Of a DNA stretch of 64,000 bases, positions 44,780 to 54,657 are shown in pieces. The first letter of the stretch is position 1, and every line of letters starts with the position of its first letter. The position numbers and the translations under genes are program-made. The DNA is from Ignatzschineria sp. F8392 (GTDB lineage: Bacteria; Pseudomonadota; Gammaproteobacteria; Cardiobacteriales; Wohlfahrtiimonadaceae): assembly GCF_002252045.1 (NCBI RefSeq), contig NZ_NEFF01000001.1:682001-746000 (forward strand), in the 5' to 3' direction. Under the pieces are notes generated by a model. It had not been told where the DNA came from. It did not search any database and saw nothing but the letters and a program-made list of their open reading frames with translations.

Positions 44780-46183
44780 TTACTTTTCACACTCAACAGG
44801 TTCGCCTGTTAAGGCGTCTTCTTCCGCTTCTACGAATTCTTGCGCCATAAAGCCACGATAGGAGTCATCCATAATCTCCATCCAAGGTTTTGGTAGGGCA
44901 GAGGCTAATGTTCCCGTAATGGTTGAACTATAGCTCTTATTACGGAAGCCCATAATATCTTCCTTTTTATCTTCTTGCCATGATTTAAGGATTAATCCCT
45001 GCTCATGAACATGGAAATCTGGATAATCTGTTCCTTGAAGAAGTTCTTGGATATAGGAAGCTTGGTAATCAATAAATTCGTGATCTGTAGAGAGCTTCTC
45101 TAAACGATCGATCCACTTCTGGCTATCTTTACGCATCTCCTCTTTTGAGGGGAGTTTTTGCGTACCCATAATCATATCGCGGACTGTCCATGCTTGAGTG
45201 TCAAACATATTAAAGGTGTAGTATTGGTTCTGCATTCCGACATAGAACATCTTTGGATTATCGATAAAGCAGACACCTTTGTAGAGGTTTTCAGGATAGA
45301 TACTCTCTTTCGCTACTAAACGGACATTGTCATGTAAAAATGGGAAATTAAATTTAAAGCCCGTACAGAGGATTACAGAGTCGATCTTCTTTTGAGTCCC
45401 ATCTTTAAAATGGGCAATATCATCATCCATTCTCTCAAGAAGAGGAACTTCAGTAAAACCTTCCGGCCAGTCGTGACCAATAGGATTGGTCCGATAGCTA
45501 AACGTAATCGATTTAGCACCATACTTAAAGCACTGTGTACCGATATCTTCCGCTGAGTAACTACTACCAATAATTAAGACATCCTGATCTTTAAATTCTC
45601 GAGCATCTCTAAACTCATGGGAGTGAAGCACTCGACCAGAGCTCATTGAGAGTCCATCAAATCTTGGAATATTGGGGGTAGAGAAGTGACCTGTTGCACA
45701 GACAACATAATCAAACTCTTCTGTAATTAATTTATTTTTATTATGATCCATAACGGAGACAGTAAACTTTTCACTCTCTTCGTTATACTCCACCCAGCGT
45801 ACGGCATGATTGAAGCGGATATATTGACGAATATTATTTTTCTCAACACGTGAGATGACATACTCTTTTAGAACCGCTCTTGGAACATATGAAGGAATCG
45901 GCTCTTTAAAATGCTCATCAAATGTGTAGTCACCAAACTCGAGTGCTTCTTTAGGTGCGTTAATCCACAAGAATCGATACATACTGCCATGTACGGGCTC
46001 TCCATTACGATCTGTACAGGTTTCCCAATTGTAGCGCCACATACCGCCCCAATCTTCCTGTTTTTCATAGCAGACAATTTCAGGAATCTCTTTTCCTTGG
46101 TCACGTAATGTTTGGAAAGCTCTTAATTGTGCAAGTCCGCTTGGGCCTGCGCCTAATACTGCAATTCTAGTTTGTTGATTCAT
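44780..46183 (-). CDS. tmm: Trimethylamine monooxygenase (flavin-containing)
   Basis: NADPH- and FAD-dependent enzyme that oxidises trimethylamine to trimethylamine N-oxide. ATG at 46183 is chosen because AAAGG lies 5 bases upstream and the FAD motif follows at once; the longer frame to 46294 adds an unlikely extension. The 467 residues show GAGPSG (11-16, FAD), the FMO-type segment SGRVLHSHEFRD (about 182-193), and GSSYSAEDIG (206-215, NADPH). Blocks shared with bacterial Tmm include CYEKQEDWGGMW, SMYRFLWINAPKE, DYTFDEHF and MQNQYYTFNMFDTQAW. It appears monocistronic with a long upstream region. Relaxed FMO substrate range means other amines or sulfides are possible. Confidence 0.9.
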   Translation of the reverse strand: MNQQTRIAVLGAGPSGLAQLRAFQTLRDQGKEIPEIVCYEKQEDWGGMWRYNWETCTDRNGEPVHGSMYRFLWINAPKEALEFGDYTFDEHFKEPIPSYVPRAVLKEYVISRVEKNNIRQYIRFNHAVRWVEYNEESEKFTVSVMDHNKNKLITEEFDYVVCATGHFSTPNIPRFDGLSMSSGRVLHSHEFRDAREFKDQDVLIIGSSYSAEDIGTQCFKYGAKSITFSYRTNPIGHDWPEGFTEVPLLERMDDDIAHFKDGTQKKIDSVILCTGFKFNFPFLHDNVRLVAKESIYPENLYKGVCFIDNPKMFYVGMQNQYYTFNMFDTQAWTVRDMIMGTQKLPSKEEMRKDSQKWIDRLEKLSTDHEFIDYQASYIQELLQGTDYPDFHVHEQGLILKSWQEDKKEDIMGFRNKSYSSTITGTLASALPKPWMEIMDDSYRGFMAQEFVEAEEDALTGEPVECEK

Positions 46184-46847
46184 AAATACCTTTCTACGTT
46201 TGCCAATAACGCTTATAACAGTATCGAAAAATAAAACTTGATACAATATTGACACTTTTTTGAAAATGGTGTATGAGAATCCGCTCTTGAGCACCCACCT
46301 TAAAAGTAACCATTTTTATTAACTTCTGTTCGCTCAGCGCCTATTTAAAATACTTTTTGACCATTTTAAGAGGAAGAGCCATAGGGGTTTTAAGGCGATA
46401 GCTATGGGGAGTGAGCCTCTATTGAGAAAAGAGAAGAGATCTTTGTGTAGTTATATTGTAGTTTTTAGCTATAAAAAATAAAAGAGAGGCTTCAATCAGG
46501 GGAAAAACGACAATTGATCAAATATTGATCACTAGTGATTTTTTTATCATTTAGTGAAGATTAAGAAGATCTTAAATGGCGATTTATCAGCCTTTTGCCA
46601 AAATTATTTGCAATCAGTTGAGTGCTAAAAGGGAAAAAAGAGGCAGGAGAGAGGAAGAAAAATGGTTGAAATGTATCTAGGCGATAAAAAATAGTGAGCC
46701 ATTTTCTCTCAATAGTGGGAGGTTAACCTTCTATGAATATTGCTATGTGTTGAAATTGTAGGAAAATTTTAGGAGGGCATTGCAGGTATGATAACCGCTC
46801 TATCGCTATAAAATGCTATAGAGCGGTATTGATTGCTTCAGCGCTTA
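46184..46847 (-). other. Intergenic region upstream of tmm
   Basis: Gene-free 664 bases. It holds a minus-strand pairing (CCATAG/CTATGG near 46379-46411) about 200 bases before tmm, and a hairpin CCGCTCTAT/ATAGAGCGG (46795-46826) just past the neighbouring stop, described separately. No riboswitch was recognised. Confidence 0.45.
46795..46826 (-). terminator. Hairpin after the MscS-like gene
   Basis: CCGCTCTAT and ATAGAGCGG pair over nine bases with a 14-base loop. The T tract is poor (TTATCATA), so termination may be partial. Confidence 0.5.
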
Positions 46848-48524
46848 TTAGATATTCTCTGTTAAGAGGATTGGCCAGCCATTTTTACGGGCATTAGTAA
46901 TAATCGCACGATTGAGGGCAGTTCTTGCAAGAAGATAATATTTAGCAGCATTTGGGGCCATCTCTACAACAATTTGATAGCTTGTTGTTGTGCCGGAGAG
47001 CAGCTGTCGTAGATAGAAGGTGATATTTTTAACGCCATTGGGTAATCCTTCTTCATAATGTTTAAATTCAGATTTGATGGCATTGACCATACTCTCTTCA
47101 ATTTCAACGAATGTGAGAGGGGATTCAGGATTAGGCTCCTCCATCGTAAAGTTGAGCGTTAAGCTATAACCTCGGGAGAGATTGCTAAATTTGAGCTTAT
47201 AGAACTCTGCTGTTGGCATCACAATGGTAGAGCCATCATGATCGAGATAGATCGATTCTGGAGTCTGTCTTAATACTTTGATGATACGTTTATCGGGAAG
47301 GAGCAAGATGTCATTTTTCCGACTCGGGAACCAGAGTTCATCGGTGATTGTTTCGCGAGAATAGAATTTATCGAGGAGATCGATGGTGACACGTACCGTA
47401 CCATTATCGAGAAGAGGATTGGTGAGATAGACATAATTGAGGCTGATCTTTTTAATCTCCCATGGAATATCGCCATAGATAATTCTTTCCCCTTCTCGCG
47501 CCTGACCGAGGTTGAGGAAGATCCGTAACTTTTGTAGATAGAGTGGGAATTTCGCTCTAAAGCTGACAACAAGCATCAAGAGAGCGAAGACCACAATCCC
47601 AAAGAGCATGAGATTGCCACTTGTATGGAGAATAACAAGAAAGATCGTTAAGGTAAGGAGGAAGTTTGCCGCTTGCAGTAAAAGCATCACAAAGCGCCAT
47701 TTGAAATCGAGGGTTCGTTTTCGATCGCGCTGTTGATAGTTTGAGTAGAGAAGGATGATCTGTCTAAAGAGATAGTAGAAGATAAGTGATGCCGCCGAAG
47801 CAATAACAATGGTGATTCCCTCTTCTGTAATAAAGTGCCAGAGGTTGTCCCAAAGTTTGACCAGAAATGGACGATTATCGGTGAGGTCTTGCAGCTTTAG
47901 ATCTACAATATTCTTCTGATGTTCTAAAGATTTAATCTTATCGGTCCATTGCTCTTCGATCTTAGTAATTGCAGCGAGTGATTTAGGATTGAGATCTTCC
48001 CGATCGATACTTTGTAGGGTATTGAGCCCAAATTGAGCAAGTTCAATCTTTTTTGCCAGCTCACGTGTATCTTCAATGAGGAGATCTTTAGTTCGCGCTT
48101 TTTCAGTTGCCCGTTGCATCTGTGCAAAGAAGGGTTGCAAAATCTGTAATACTTCCTGTTGCCAATCATAATTGATCTGTGTTTCTGTTTCCGGCGCTAT
48201 CTCAGGCTCATTAAAGAGGGAGAGGTCAATTCCTCCAAGAGCTGTCTGTTCAAAGAGAGCATTAAATTCTTTCTGTTGATGTAAAAGAGTCTGTAGTCGT
48301 TGGTTAAGATCTGCGACCTCCTCTTCCGAGAGCGCTTTATCTTTGAGCTGACTTTGAAGGGATTTCTTTCTTGCAAGAATATCCTCAAGCTTTAATTCAA
48401 TATCATTGAGTTTTTCGGTACGCTCTTCGATCGGTATATCTTCCGCCATTAAAGGGGAAAGTCCCATCGAAAAGAGTAGAAGAAGCATTAAAAAGAGGCT
48501 GCGAATCTTGAAGTTTCTGGTCAT
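46848..48524 (-). CDS. MscS-like mechanosensitive channel with long periplasmic coiled coil
   Basis: A 558-residue membrane protein. A cleavable signal peptide (residues about 1-27, ending LMAED) is followed by about 200 residues of predominantly helical, charged sequence (LNDIELKLEDILARKKSLQ), likely periplasmic coiled coil, then three or four hydrophobic segments between about 230 and 320 and a mixed alpha/beta cytoplasmic part. The cytoplasmic part looks like the MscS beta domain (GERIIYGDIPWEIKKISLNY, then SRKNDILLLPDKRI), but the pore helix glycine/alanine pattern is not obvious. This large-MscS/MscK-like plan suggests a role in osmotic release. Confidence in the channel assignment is moderate. 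Confidence 0.65.
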   Translation of the reverse strand: MTRNFKIRSLFLMLLLLFSMGLSPLMAEDIPIEERTEKLNDIELKLEDILARKKSLQSQLKDKALSEEEVADLNQRLQTLLHQQKEFNALFEQTALGGIDLSLFNEPEIAPETETQINYDWQQEVLQILQPFFAQMQRATEKARTKDLLIEDTRELAKKIELAQFGLNTLQSIDREDLNPKSLAAITKIEEQWTDKIKSLEHQKNIVDLKLQDLTDNRPFLVKLWDNLWHFITEEGITIVIASAASLIFYYLFRQIILLYSNYQQRDRKRTLDFKWRFVMLLLQAANFLLTLTIFLVILHTSGNLMLFGIVVFALLMLVVSFRAKFPLYLQKLRIFLNLGQAREGERIIYGDIPWEIKKISLNYVYLTNPLLDNGTVRVTIDLLDKFYSRETITDELWFPSRKNDILLLPDKRIIKVLRQTPESIYLDHDGSTIVMPTAEFYKLKFSNLSRGYSLTLNFTMEEPNPESPLTFVEIEESMVNAIKSEFKHYEEGLPNGVKNITFYLRQLLSGTTTSYQIVVEMAPNAAKYYLLARTALNRAIITNARKNGWPILLTENI

Positions 48525-48727
48525 TTCTCTCTATCCCTATAATATTATCTCTTTCACCTTAGAGTAATGAACTCATGAGGTCAATATCCCGATACTATCA
48601 GTCTTATGATTATGAGAGCATTAATACTATATTAGAGATCTATTAGAGATTGATTTTAGGATCTTTTTTATTTTTATAGAAAATTTTATATGTTTGAAAT
48701 TAATTAATCCTACATGATTACCTAATA

Positions 48728-50914
48728 TCTTTAAGCCACTTATGTGGCAGTGAACCACAATTGAAAGATGTGCCGGCACCAGCAATTTTTCTAAGCGCCT
48801 ATACGGCAGTGAACCTTTACGCTCATTACGCCATTCTCTCATTATCTTTCTAAGCTGCCTATACGGCAGTTAACGGAATAATGCATTAGTAACGAAGCAA
48901 TCTAGCTTTCTAAGCTGCCTATACGGCAGTTAACGCTGGGGGGATGTATTAACGAGCGATCCCATTTTTCTAAGCTGCCTATACGGCAGTTAACTCAATA
49001 GAAGCTGTTGTTGAAGATAGAGACAATTTCTAAGCTGCCTATACGGCAGTTAACAACCACGAATAATCTCAGGATCGTGATAAACATTTCTAAGCTGCCT
49101 ATACGGCAGTTAACAAAATATCGACCTTTTGATTGTCGATGAAGTCTTTCTAAGCTGCCTATACGGCAGTTAACTCAATGCAACGCTTAGGTGTAGATAG
49201 ATCAGATTTCTAAGCTGCCTATACGGCAGTTAACATCAGCAAAACAAGACAGGCAGGCTAGATACATTTCTAAGCTGCCTATACGGCAGTTAACTTCATC
49301 AAGACAGAACAGGTCGAGAAATTAGATTTCTAAGCTGCCTATACGGCAGTTAACTCGAGCAGATGATGCGCACTCAAAAAGAGGCATTTCTAAGCTGCCT
49401 ATACGGCAGTTAACGAGTAGAGGTCAATATGATTAGCAGAAACACATTTCTAAGCTGCCTATACGGCAGTTAACTAATAATTGAATTTCGATTAATTTGT
49501 TTAAAATTTCTAAGCTGCCTATACGGCAGTTAACGCATCACAATACAGCGCTTTGAAGAAATAGAATTTCTAAGCTGCCTATACGGCAGTTAACAGCTTT
49601 AAGGCAGTAAAAGAGCCTGTGAAGCATTTCTAAGCTGCCTATACGGCAGTTAACGAATGAGAGTTGAAGCGATTGCCGAATCTAAATTTCTAAGCTGCCT
49701 ATACGGCAGTTAACCTCTTCTGTATCTGTAATTATGCGCACCTCTTTTTCTAAGCTGCCTATACGGCAGTTAACTGATTACCCAAAGCGAACAGAAGCGA
49801 AGCAGATTTCTAAGCTGCCTATACGGCAGTTAACATCGTAAAAAGATGGGCAAACGGCGAATCAGATTTCTAAGCTGCCTATACGGCAGTTAACTTGCTG
49901 AGTTCCAGCGTTGATTTTTCAGTAAGTTTCTAAGCTGCCTATACGGCAGTTAACAATTCAAAAGAAAGTAAGATCTTATTTGAAGATTTCTAAGCTGCCT
50001 ATACGGCAGTTAACTTTCCTGCGCTGTGCGCCCCCGTATTCTAATATTTCTAAGCTGCCTATACGGCAGTTAACAATGGCTTTGAGTGGACGGTGTTTTG
50101 TTCGTATTTCTAAGCTGCCTATACGGCAGTTAACAAAAGCATAGAGCCTCAGTCCCAAGACTTGCTTTTCTAAGCTGCCTATACGGCAGTTAACATGAGT
50201 ATCTCTCGCTCTTAATGAGAACAAAGTTTCTAAGCTGCCTATACGGCAGTTAACGTTGTATGTTTTCATTACATAACTATAGTTACTTTCTAAGCTGCCT
50301 ATACGGCAGTTAACCTTAAAGATGCTCGAATTAAGTTTTTATCTAGTTTCTAAGCTGCCTATACGGCAGTTAACCATCTCAGCCATTCTACCGCCTTGCC
50401 CAAAACTTTCTAAGCTGCCTATACGGCAGTTAACAAAGATTTCATCATCTTCTATTGATTCAAACGTTTCTAAGCTGCCTATACGGCAGTTAACGCAAAG
50501 GGGCAGATTACTGAGATTTTTAAAGATTTCTAAGCTGCCTATACGGCAGTTAACTCCTCCTATAAATATCAACAGTTTATTTTTATTTTCTAAGCTGCCT
50601 ATACGGCAGTTAACGAGCTAATGCATAAGCGCCTATTTTATCACCATTTCTAAGCTGCCTATACGGCAGTTAACTAAATATTTGAACGATAACGGCGTTA
50701 GAATCTTTTCTAAGCTGCCTATACGGCAGTTAACGGGCATTTACACACTTGTCAATAAATAATATCTTTCTAAGCTGCCTATACGGCAGTTAACATCTCT
50801 TCTCTCTCTACTGATATGAAAATCAATTTCTAAGCTGCCTATACGGCAGTTAACCTTTTCAATAGCATTTAATCTAGCGTTAGTTTTTTCTAAGCTGCCT
50901 ATACGGCAGTTAAC
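48728..50914 (-). CRISPR. Type I-F CRISPR array, 37 repeats, no adjacent cas genes
   Basis: There are 35 identical 28-base repeats from 48847 to 50914 at an exact 60-base period, so every spacer is 32 bases, plus two degenerate repeats in phase at 48728-48755 and 48787-48814. In the transcribed sense (minus strand) the repeat starts GTTAACTGCC, carries the stem CTGCC/GGCAG with loop GTATA, and ends CTTAGAAA, which matches the Cas6f-type repeat. Repeat decay at the left end puts the leader on the right, so transcription is leftward. No cas1, cas2-3 or csy genes exist within the window on either side, so the effector must be elsewhere or lost. Repeat uniformity argues for recent activity. Confidence 0.97.
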
Positions 50915-51090
50915 AATAGATTTAAGTCTTAAAAGGGCTGAGTAGTCTAAGTTTAAGGTGGTTTTGCCTTTAAAAACCTATTATCTCCTCATATTTCAGA
51001 ACTTATTGATTTATTGCTAAGTTTTTAAAGAGCATAAAATAAAGGTCAAAAAAGAATTAACGCGTTAAAATCATATTAATCCCTCTCTGT
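50915..51090 (-). promoter_or_regulatory. Probable CRISPR leader
   Basis: AT-rich sequence directly right of the first perfect repeat, at the end opposite the decayed repeats. It contains A/T tracts and a small pairing (ggtggttttgcc). New spacers would be added at 50914/50915. No exact promoter box is identified. Confidence 0.6.
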
Positions 51091-51093
51091 AAA

Positions 51094-51138
51094 GAGGTTC
51101 TTACTACTTTTGTGAAGAGCAGTGGTGATAAGAACCTC
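51094..51138 (-). terminator. Hairpin between aroC and the CRISPR leader
   Basis: GAGGTTCTTA (51094-51103) and TAAGAACCTC (51129-51138) pair perfectly, with extra pairing inside. Reading from aroC the 3' side is CTTTACAG, a weak T tract. It probably ends aroC transcription and insulates the leader. Confidence 0.6.
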
Positions 51139-51201
51139 ACCCTTTATTGGGGCTCAATTCACAATGAGTCGTGGGTTAGGCGACTCATCGATTGATGATA
51201 T

Positions 51202-52269
51202 TTATTGGCCGGTCTGTCCGCGATGACGTAGGGCATGATCGAGTAGGGTAATCGCTAACATCGCTTCTGCAATAGGGGTTGCGCGAATACCGACGCATGG
51301 ATCGTGTCGCCCTTTGGTAATGACTGATGTCTCATTGCCATTAATATCTACAGTTCTTCCTTCTAAACGAAGGCTTGAGGTGGGTTTTAAGGCGATATGG
51401 GTAATGATAGGTTGCCCTGATGAGATTCCACCGAGGATTCCACCGGCATGATTAGAGAGGAATCCATCAGCTGTGATCTCATCTCTAAATTCGGTACCAA
51501 GCGCTTCTACAGCGGCAAACCCATCACCAATTTCAACCCCTTTTACGGCATTAATCCCCATCATGGCATGTGCAATATCGGCATCTAAGCGATCAAATAC
51601 GGGCTCTCCTAAACCGACAGGAGGGTTCTCGGCAATAACGGTGACTTTCGCGCCAATAGAATTTCCAGATTTGCGGAGTTGATCCATATAGTTTTCTAGC
51701 TCACTCATATCCTCTAAGCAAGGCCAGAAGAAGGGATTTCCTTCCGCTTCAATGGCCGTCTTTTGGAACTGACTTGGTTTGATCGGTCCCAATTGTGAGA
51801 GATAACCATAAATTTCCGTTCCATAAAGTTTTTTTAGCACAGCTTTTGCAATTGCACCGGCAGCGACACGAATGGCTGTTTCCCGCGCACTAGAGCGCCC
51901 ACCACCGCGATAATCACGTACTCCATATTTATGGTGATAAGTATAATCGGCATGACCAGGTCTAAAGAGATCTTTAATATCGTTATAATCTTTCGAGCGT
52001 TGATCCTCATTCTCAATGAGTAGGGCGATAGAGGTTCCCGTACTTTTACCATCAAAAACACCAGAGAGAATAGAGACTCGATCTGCCTCTCTGCGTTGAG
52101 TTGTATGGCGTGATTGTCCTGGTTTACGGCGATCAAGATCGATCTGTAACATCTCTTCATTAATTTCGATTCCCGGAGGGCAACCATCAACAATCGCAAC
52201 TAATGCTTTTCCATGACTTTCTCCTGCGGTTGTGACACAAAATAATTTTCCGATGCTATTGCCCGACAT
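51202..52269 (-). CDS. aroC: Chorismate synthase
   Basis: Last shikimate-pathway step: EPSP to chorismate, requiring reduced FMN. The 355 residues match the family, with [21 protein letters not shown] at the start, [19 protein letters not shown], the FMN-binding [20 protein letters not shown], and [17 protein letters not shown] near residue 275. The end [13 protein letters not shown] is typical. GGGAGAGAAAG lies before the ATG. It is probably monocistronic and sits immediately beside the CRISPR leader with no evident functional link. Confidence 0.96.
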   Translation of the reverse strand: MSGNSIGKLFCVTTAGESHGKALVAIVDGCPPGIEINEEMLQIDLDRRKPGQSRHTTQRREADRVSILSGVFDGKSTGTSIALLIENEDQRSKDYNDIKDLFRPGHADYTYHHKYGVRDYRGGGRSSARETAIRVAAGAIAKAVLKKLYGTEIYGYLSQLGPIKPSQFQKTAIEAEGNPFFWPCLEDMSELENYMDQLRKSGNSIGAKVTVIAENPPVGLGEPVFDRLDADIAHAMMGINAVKGVEIGDGFAAVEALGTEFRDEITADGFLSNHAGGILGGISSGQPIITHIALKPTSSLRLEGRTVDINGNETSVITKGRHDPCVGIRATPIAEAMLAITLLDHALRHRGQTGQ

Positions 52270-52637
52270 ATACTTTCTCTCCCTTGTCGATATGAGATTA
52301 ACTGCTTATTTCTTTATTGTTGCATTTCATTTATTTGTTGGATTTATTTTGAATCGCTCTCGATTCAGTCCATTGAGCAGAATAGCACCTTTTTAGAGTT
52401 GTCGCACCCTTCTGTTTTTCTTCTTGAGAGCACTCTTAATTGCCGAAAAAGGTTTGTCGCTTTTTTATCTACTTTCTATAAAGAATTGCTAGAAAGAATT
52501 TTAAAGAATCTTAAAGGATCTTAAAGGATCTACAAAGGAGAGTATCTATAGAAGCGAGTGGGGTGCATAAAAAAGAGGTCCATATGAGTGGACCTCTGTG
52601 GTGTGGCTATTTGCTAATTTTCGTTATGAATTATGAT
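52270..52637. other. Intergenic region with short repeats and a terminator
   Basis: Three near-copies of ttaaaggatc occur at 52501-52530, and the ybeD terminator lies at 52567-52597. No coding frame is visible. The aroC promoter should lie in the right-hand part on the minus strand. Confidence 0.5.
52567..52597 (-). terminator. Rho-independent terminator of cysS-ybeD
   Basis: On the minus strand AGAGGTCCA pairs with TGGACCTCT (52574-52582 / 52589-52597), followed by TTTTTTA. Confidence 0.9.
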
Positions 52638-52913
52638 CTAGATTGCGAAAAGTACGCGTTTCTCATCTTTTAATAACTCATAGACTTTATCGATATGTCC
52701 CTGTTCAGTGACAAAGACTTCTATAGTTAAAGAGATATATTTACCAGACTTACTCATATTACGCTTAATACGATCGTGATCTAGTTTAGGGTCAACCTCT
52801 TTCATTAAGCCGATAATCAGCTCTTCAAAGTCGTCACTATTTTCCCCCGTTACTTTAAATGCAAAGTGGGTTGGGAAATCGACAAGTGATTCGCCAGTTT
52901 CTGGATTAATCAT
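52638..52913 (-). CDS. ybeD: YbeD/DUF493 family protein
   Basis: A 91-residue cytoplasmic protein with an ACT-like alpha/beta fold (DUF493, HP0495/YbeD). The start ATG at 52913 overlaps the cysS stop as ATGA and has GGAG 9 bases upstream, so it is preferred to the Met at 52928. The early [15 protein letters not shown] and late [21 protein letters not shown] match the family. In enterobacteria ybeD is linked with lipoate genes; here it is coupled to cysS. Function is not established, though a regulatory small-molecule-binding role is often suggested. Confidence 0.85.
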   Translation of the reverse strand: MINPETGESLVDFPTHFAFKVTGENSDDFEELIIGLMKEVDPKLDHDRIKRNMSKSGKYISLTIEVFVTEQGHIDKVYELLKDEKRVLFAI

Positions 52914-54274
52914 GATATTTTTCTCCAAGTTGTTTGACCATCTTTATCTTCAAGCGCGATGCCTAATGTGGCAAGTTCATCTCGTATACGATCTGATTCA
53001 GCCCAATTCTTCTCGGCTCTCGCTTGATTACGGGCAGCGATCATTGCATCAATATCGATCGCTAAGTGCTCTGTATCCCCCTGTAAAAAGTGGGTTGGAT
53101 CTTGTTGCAAAATTCCTAGTACAGCACCTAACTCTTTTAAAAGCGTATAGTAAACAGGCTCTTTAGTTCGATTATAGTTGTTCGCTACTTCATGTAATAT
53201 GGAGATTGCTAAGGGAGAATTAAAGTCATCATCCATAGCTGCGTAGAAATTATCCAGCATTGGGTGACTCTCCGGCATCGGAACAATCTCTTTAGGCGCT
53301 GTAGCGAGTGCGGTATAGAGCCGTTTTAATCCATTTCCTGCTTGAGTGATGGTATCAGTTGAGTAGTTAATATGGCTACGATAATGGGTGCTTAAGATAA
53401 AAAAGCGTAAGACTTCAGCAGGGTAGAGCTCAAGAATCTCACGAATAGTGAAGAAGTTGCCGAGCGATTTACTCATCTTCTCATTATCGATATTGATAAA
53501 GCCATTATGCATCCAATAGTTTGCCATCGGCTTATCGTGGCAGCCCTCAGATTGGGCAATCTCACACTCATGATGGGGGAATTTAAGATCCATTCCACCG
53601 CCATGAATATCAAAATGCTCCCCAAGATGTTCTGCGCTCATAACTGAGCATTCAATATGCCAACCGGGGCGACCAGGTCCAAAGGGGGAATCCCATGCGG
53701 GCTCTCCCGCTTTTGCATGTTTCCAAAGAACAAAGTCGAGGGGATCTTCCTTATATTGGTCGATTGCGATGCGTTCTCCTGCTCTTAACTCATCGATCGA
53801 TTGATTGGAGAGCTTACCATAATCTTTAAATTGGCGAACGCGATAGTAGACATCGCCATTATCAGCATGATAAGCGAGTCCTTTTTCGATTAATTGCTCA
53901 ATCATTGTAAGCATGCCGGCAACATGATCTGTAGCACGGGGCTCTTCATCTGGCTTTAAGATATTGAGTGCATCACAATCCTCATTCATCTTTTCGATAA
54001 ATTCAGCTGTAAGTTCATCAATCGTAATTCCCCGCTCATTAGCGCGGGCAATAATTTTGTCATCAATATCGGTAATATTGCGGACAAATTTGAGATTATA
54101 ACCGCGATGCCGGAAGTAGCGATTGATCATGTCGAAAGCGACAAGAGAGCGAGCATGGCCGATATGACAATAATCGTAGACCGTCATTCCACAGACATAC
54201 ATCTTAATCTGCTCGGGATTAATCGGTATAAACGGTTCTTTTTTGCGTGTTAGGCTATTGTAGATTTGAATCAT
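52910..54274 (-). CDS. cysS: Cysteinyl-tRNA synthetase
   Basis: Charges tRNA-Cys. The 454 residues are of usual length. Class I motifs are present: CHIGH (36-40) and KMSKSLGN (about 267-274). The zinc-binding Cys28 lies in YVCGMTVYD and the second set in [15 protein letters not shown] with the HHxCE-like [11 protein letters not shown]. The C-terminal segment [20 protein letters not shown] is the tRNA-binding helical part. ybeD overlaps its stop by 4 bases. The MFS exporter gene diverges upstream. Confidence 0.97.
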   Translation of the reverse strand: MIQIYNSLTRKKEPFIPINPEQIKMYVCGMTVYDYCHIGHARSLVAFDMINRYFRHRGYNLKFVRNITDIDDKIIARANERGITIDELTAEFIEKMNEDCDALNILKPDEEPRATDHVAGMLTMIEQLIEKGLAYHADNGDVYYRVRQFKDYGKLSNQSIDELRAGERIAIDQYKEDPLDFVLWKHAKAGEPAWDSPFGPGRPGWHIECSVMSAEHLGEHFDIHGGGMDLKFPHHECEIAQSEGCHDKPMANYWMHNGFINIDNEKMSKSLGNFFTIREILELYPAEVLRFFILSTHYRSHINYSTDTITQAGNGLKRLYTALATAPKEIVPMPESHPMLDNFYAAMDDDFNSPLAISILHEVANNYNRTKEPVYYTLLKELGAVLGILQQDPTHFLQGDTEHLAIDIDAMIAARNQARAEKNWAESDRIRDELATLGIALEDKDGQTTWRKIS

Positions 54275-54657
54275 GCTCTTTGATCTCCAGCTTTAAAAAA
54301 GACTCAATCGGTCAGTCGTTATTTTATGAGTATCTTTGCCACTTTACGATTCTCTTAAAGAGTATTGTTAAAGAGTATTGATAAACGGCCATTACCCAAT
54401 GAAATAATAAGCCCACTATTTTACAGCATCTTGCACTATATTGATAATGAATTGCTGATAGCCTAACTCATTAATCTTAAGTAGATTGCTTCTTAACTCT
54501 AAATGATAGTAGGTATGATATAATTTTCATTCTCAATAACTTGTTGTAGAGGTTGGTAAGTGATGGGGAATTCTTGCATTCTTGGATACTTGAGTCTTCA
54601 TTTAAATTCTCACTCTACGATTTTAAATTTTAATGATAGATAGGTCGATCAATATAT
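54275..54657. other. Divergent promoter region of cysS and MFS gene
   Basis: AT-rich DNA with a TATAAT at 54519-54524 oriented toward the exporter gene, without a convincing -35 at the right distance. No RNA or coding frame was found; a T-box leader is not evident. Confidence 0.45.

Noticed and set aside
49976-50621. Open frames on both strands with a repeated VNCRIGSLE or SKLPIRQLT motif
   Set aside because: They are translations of the CRISPR repeats; the 60-base period keeps the frame open. Not genes.
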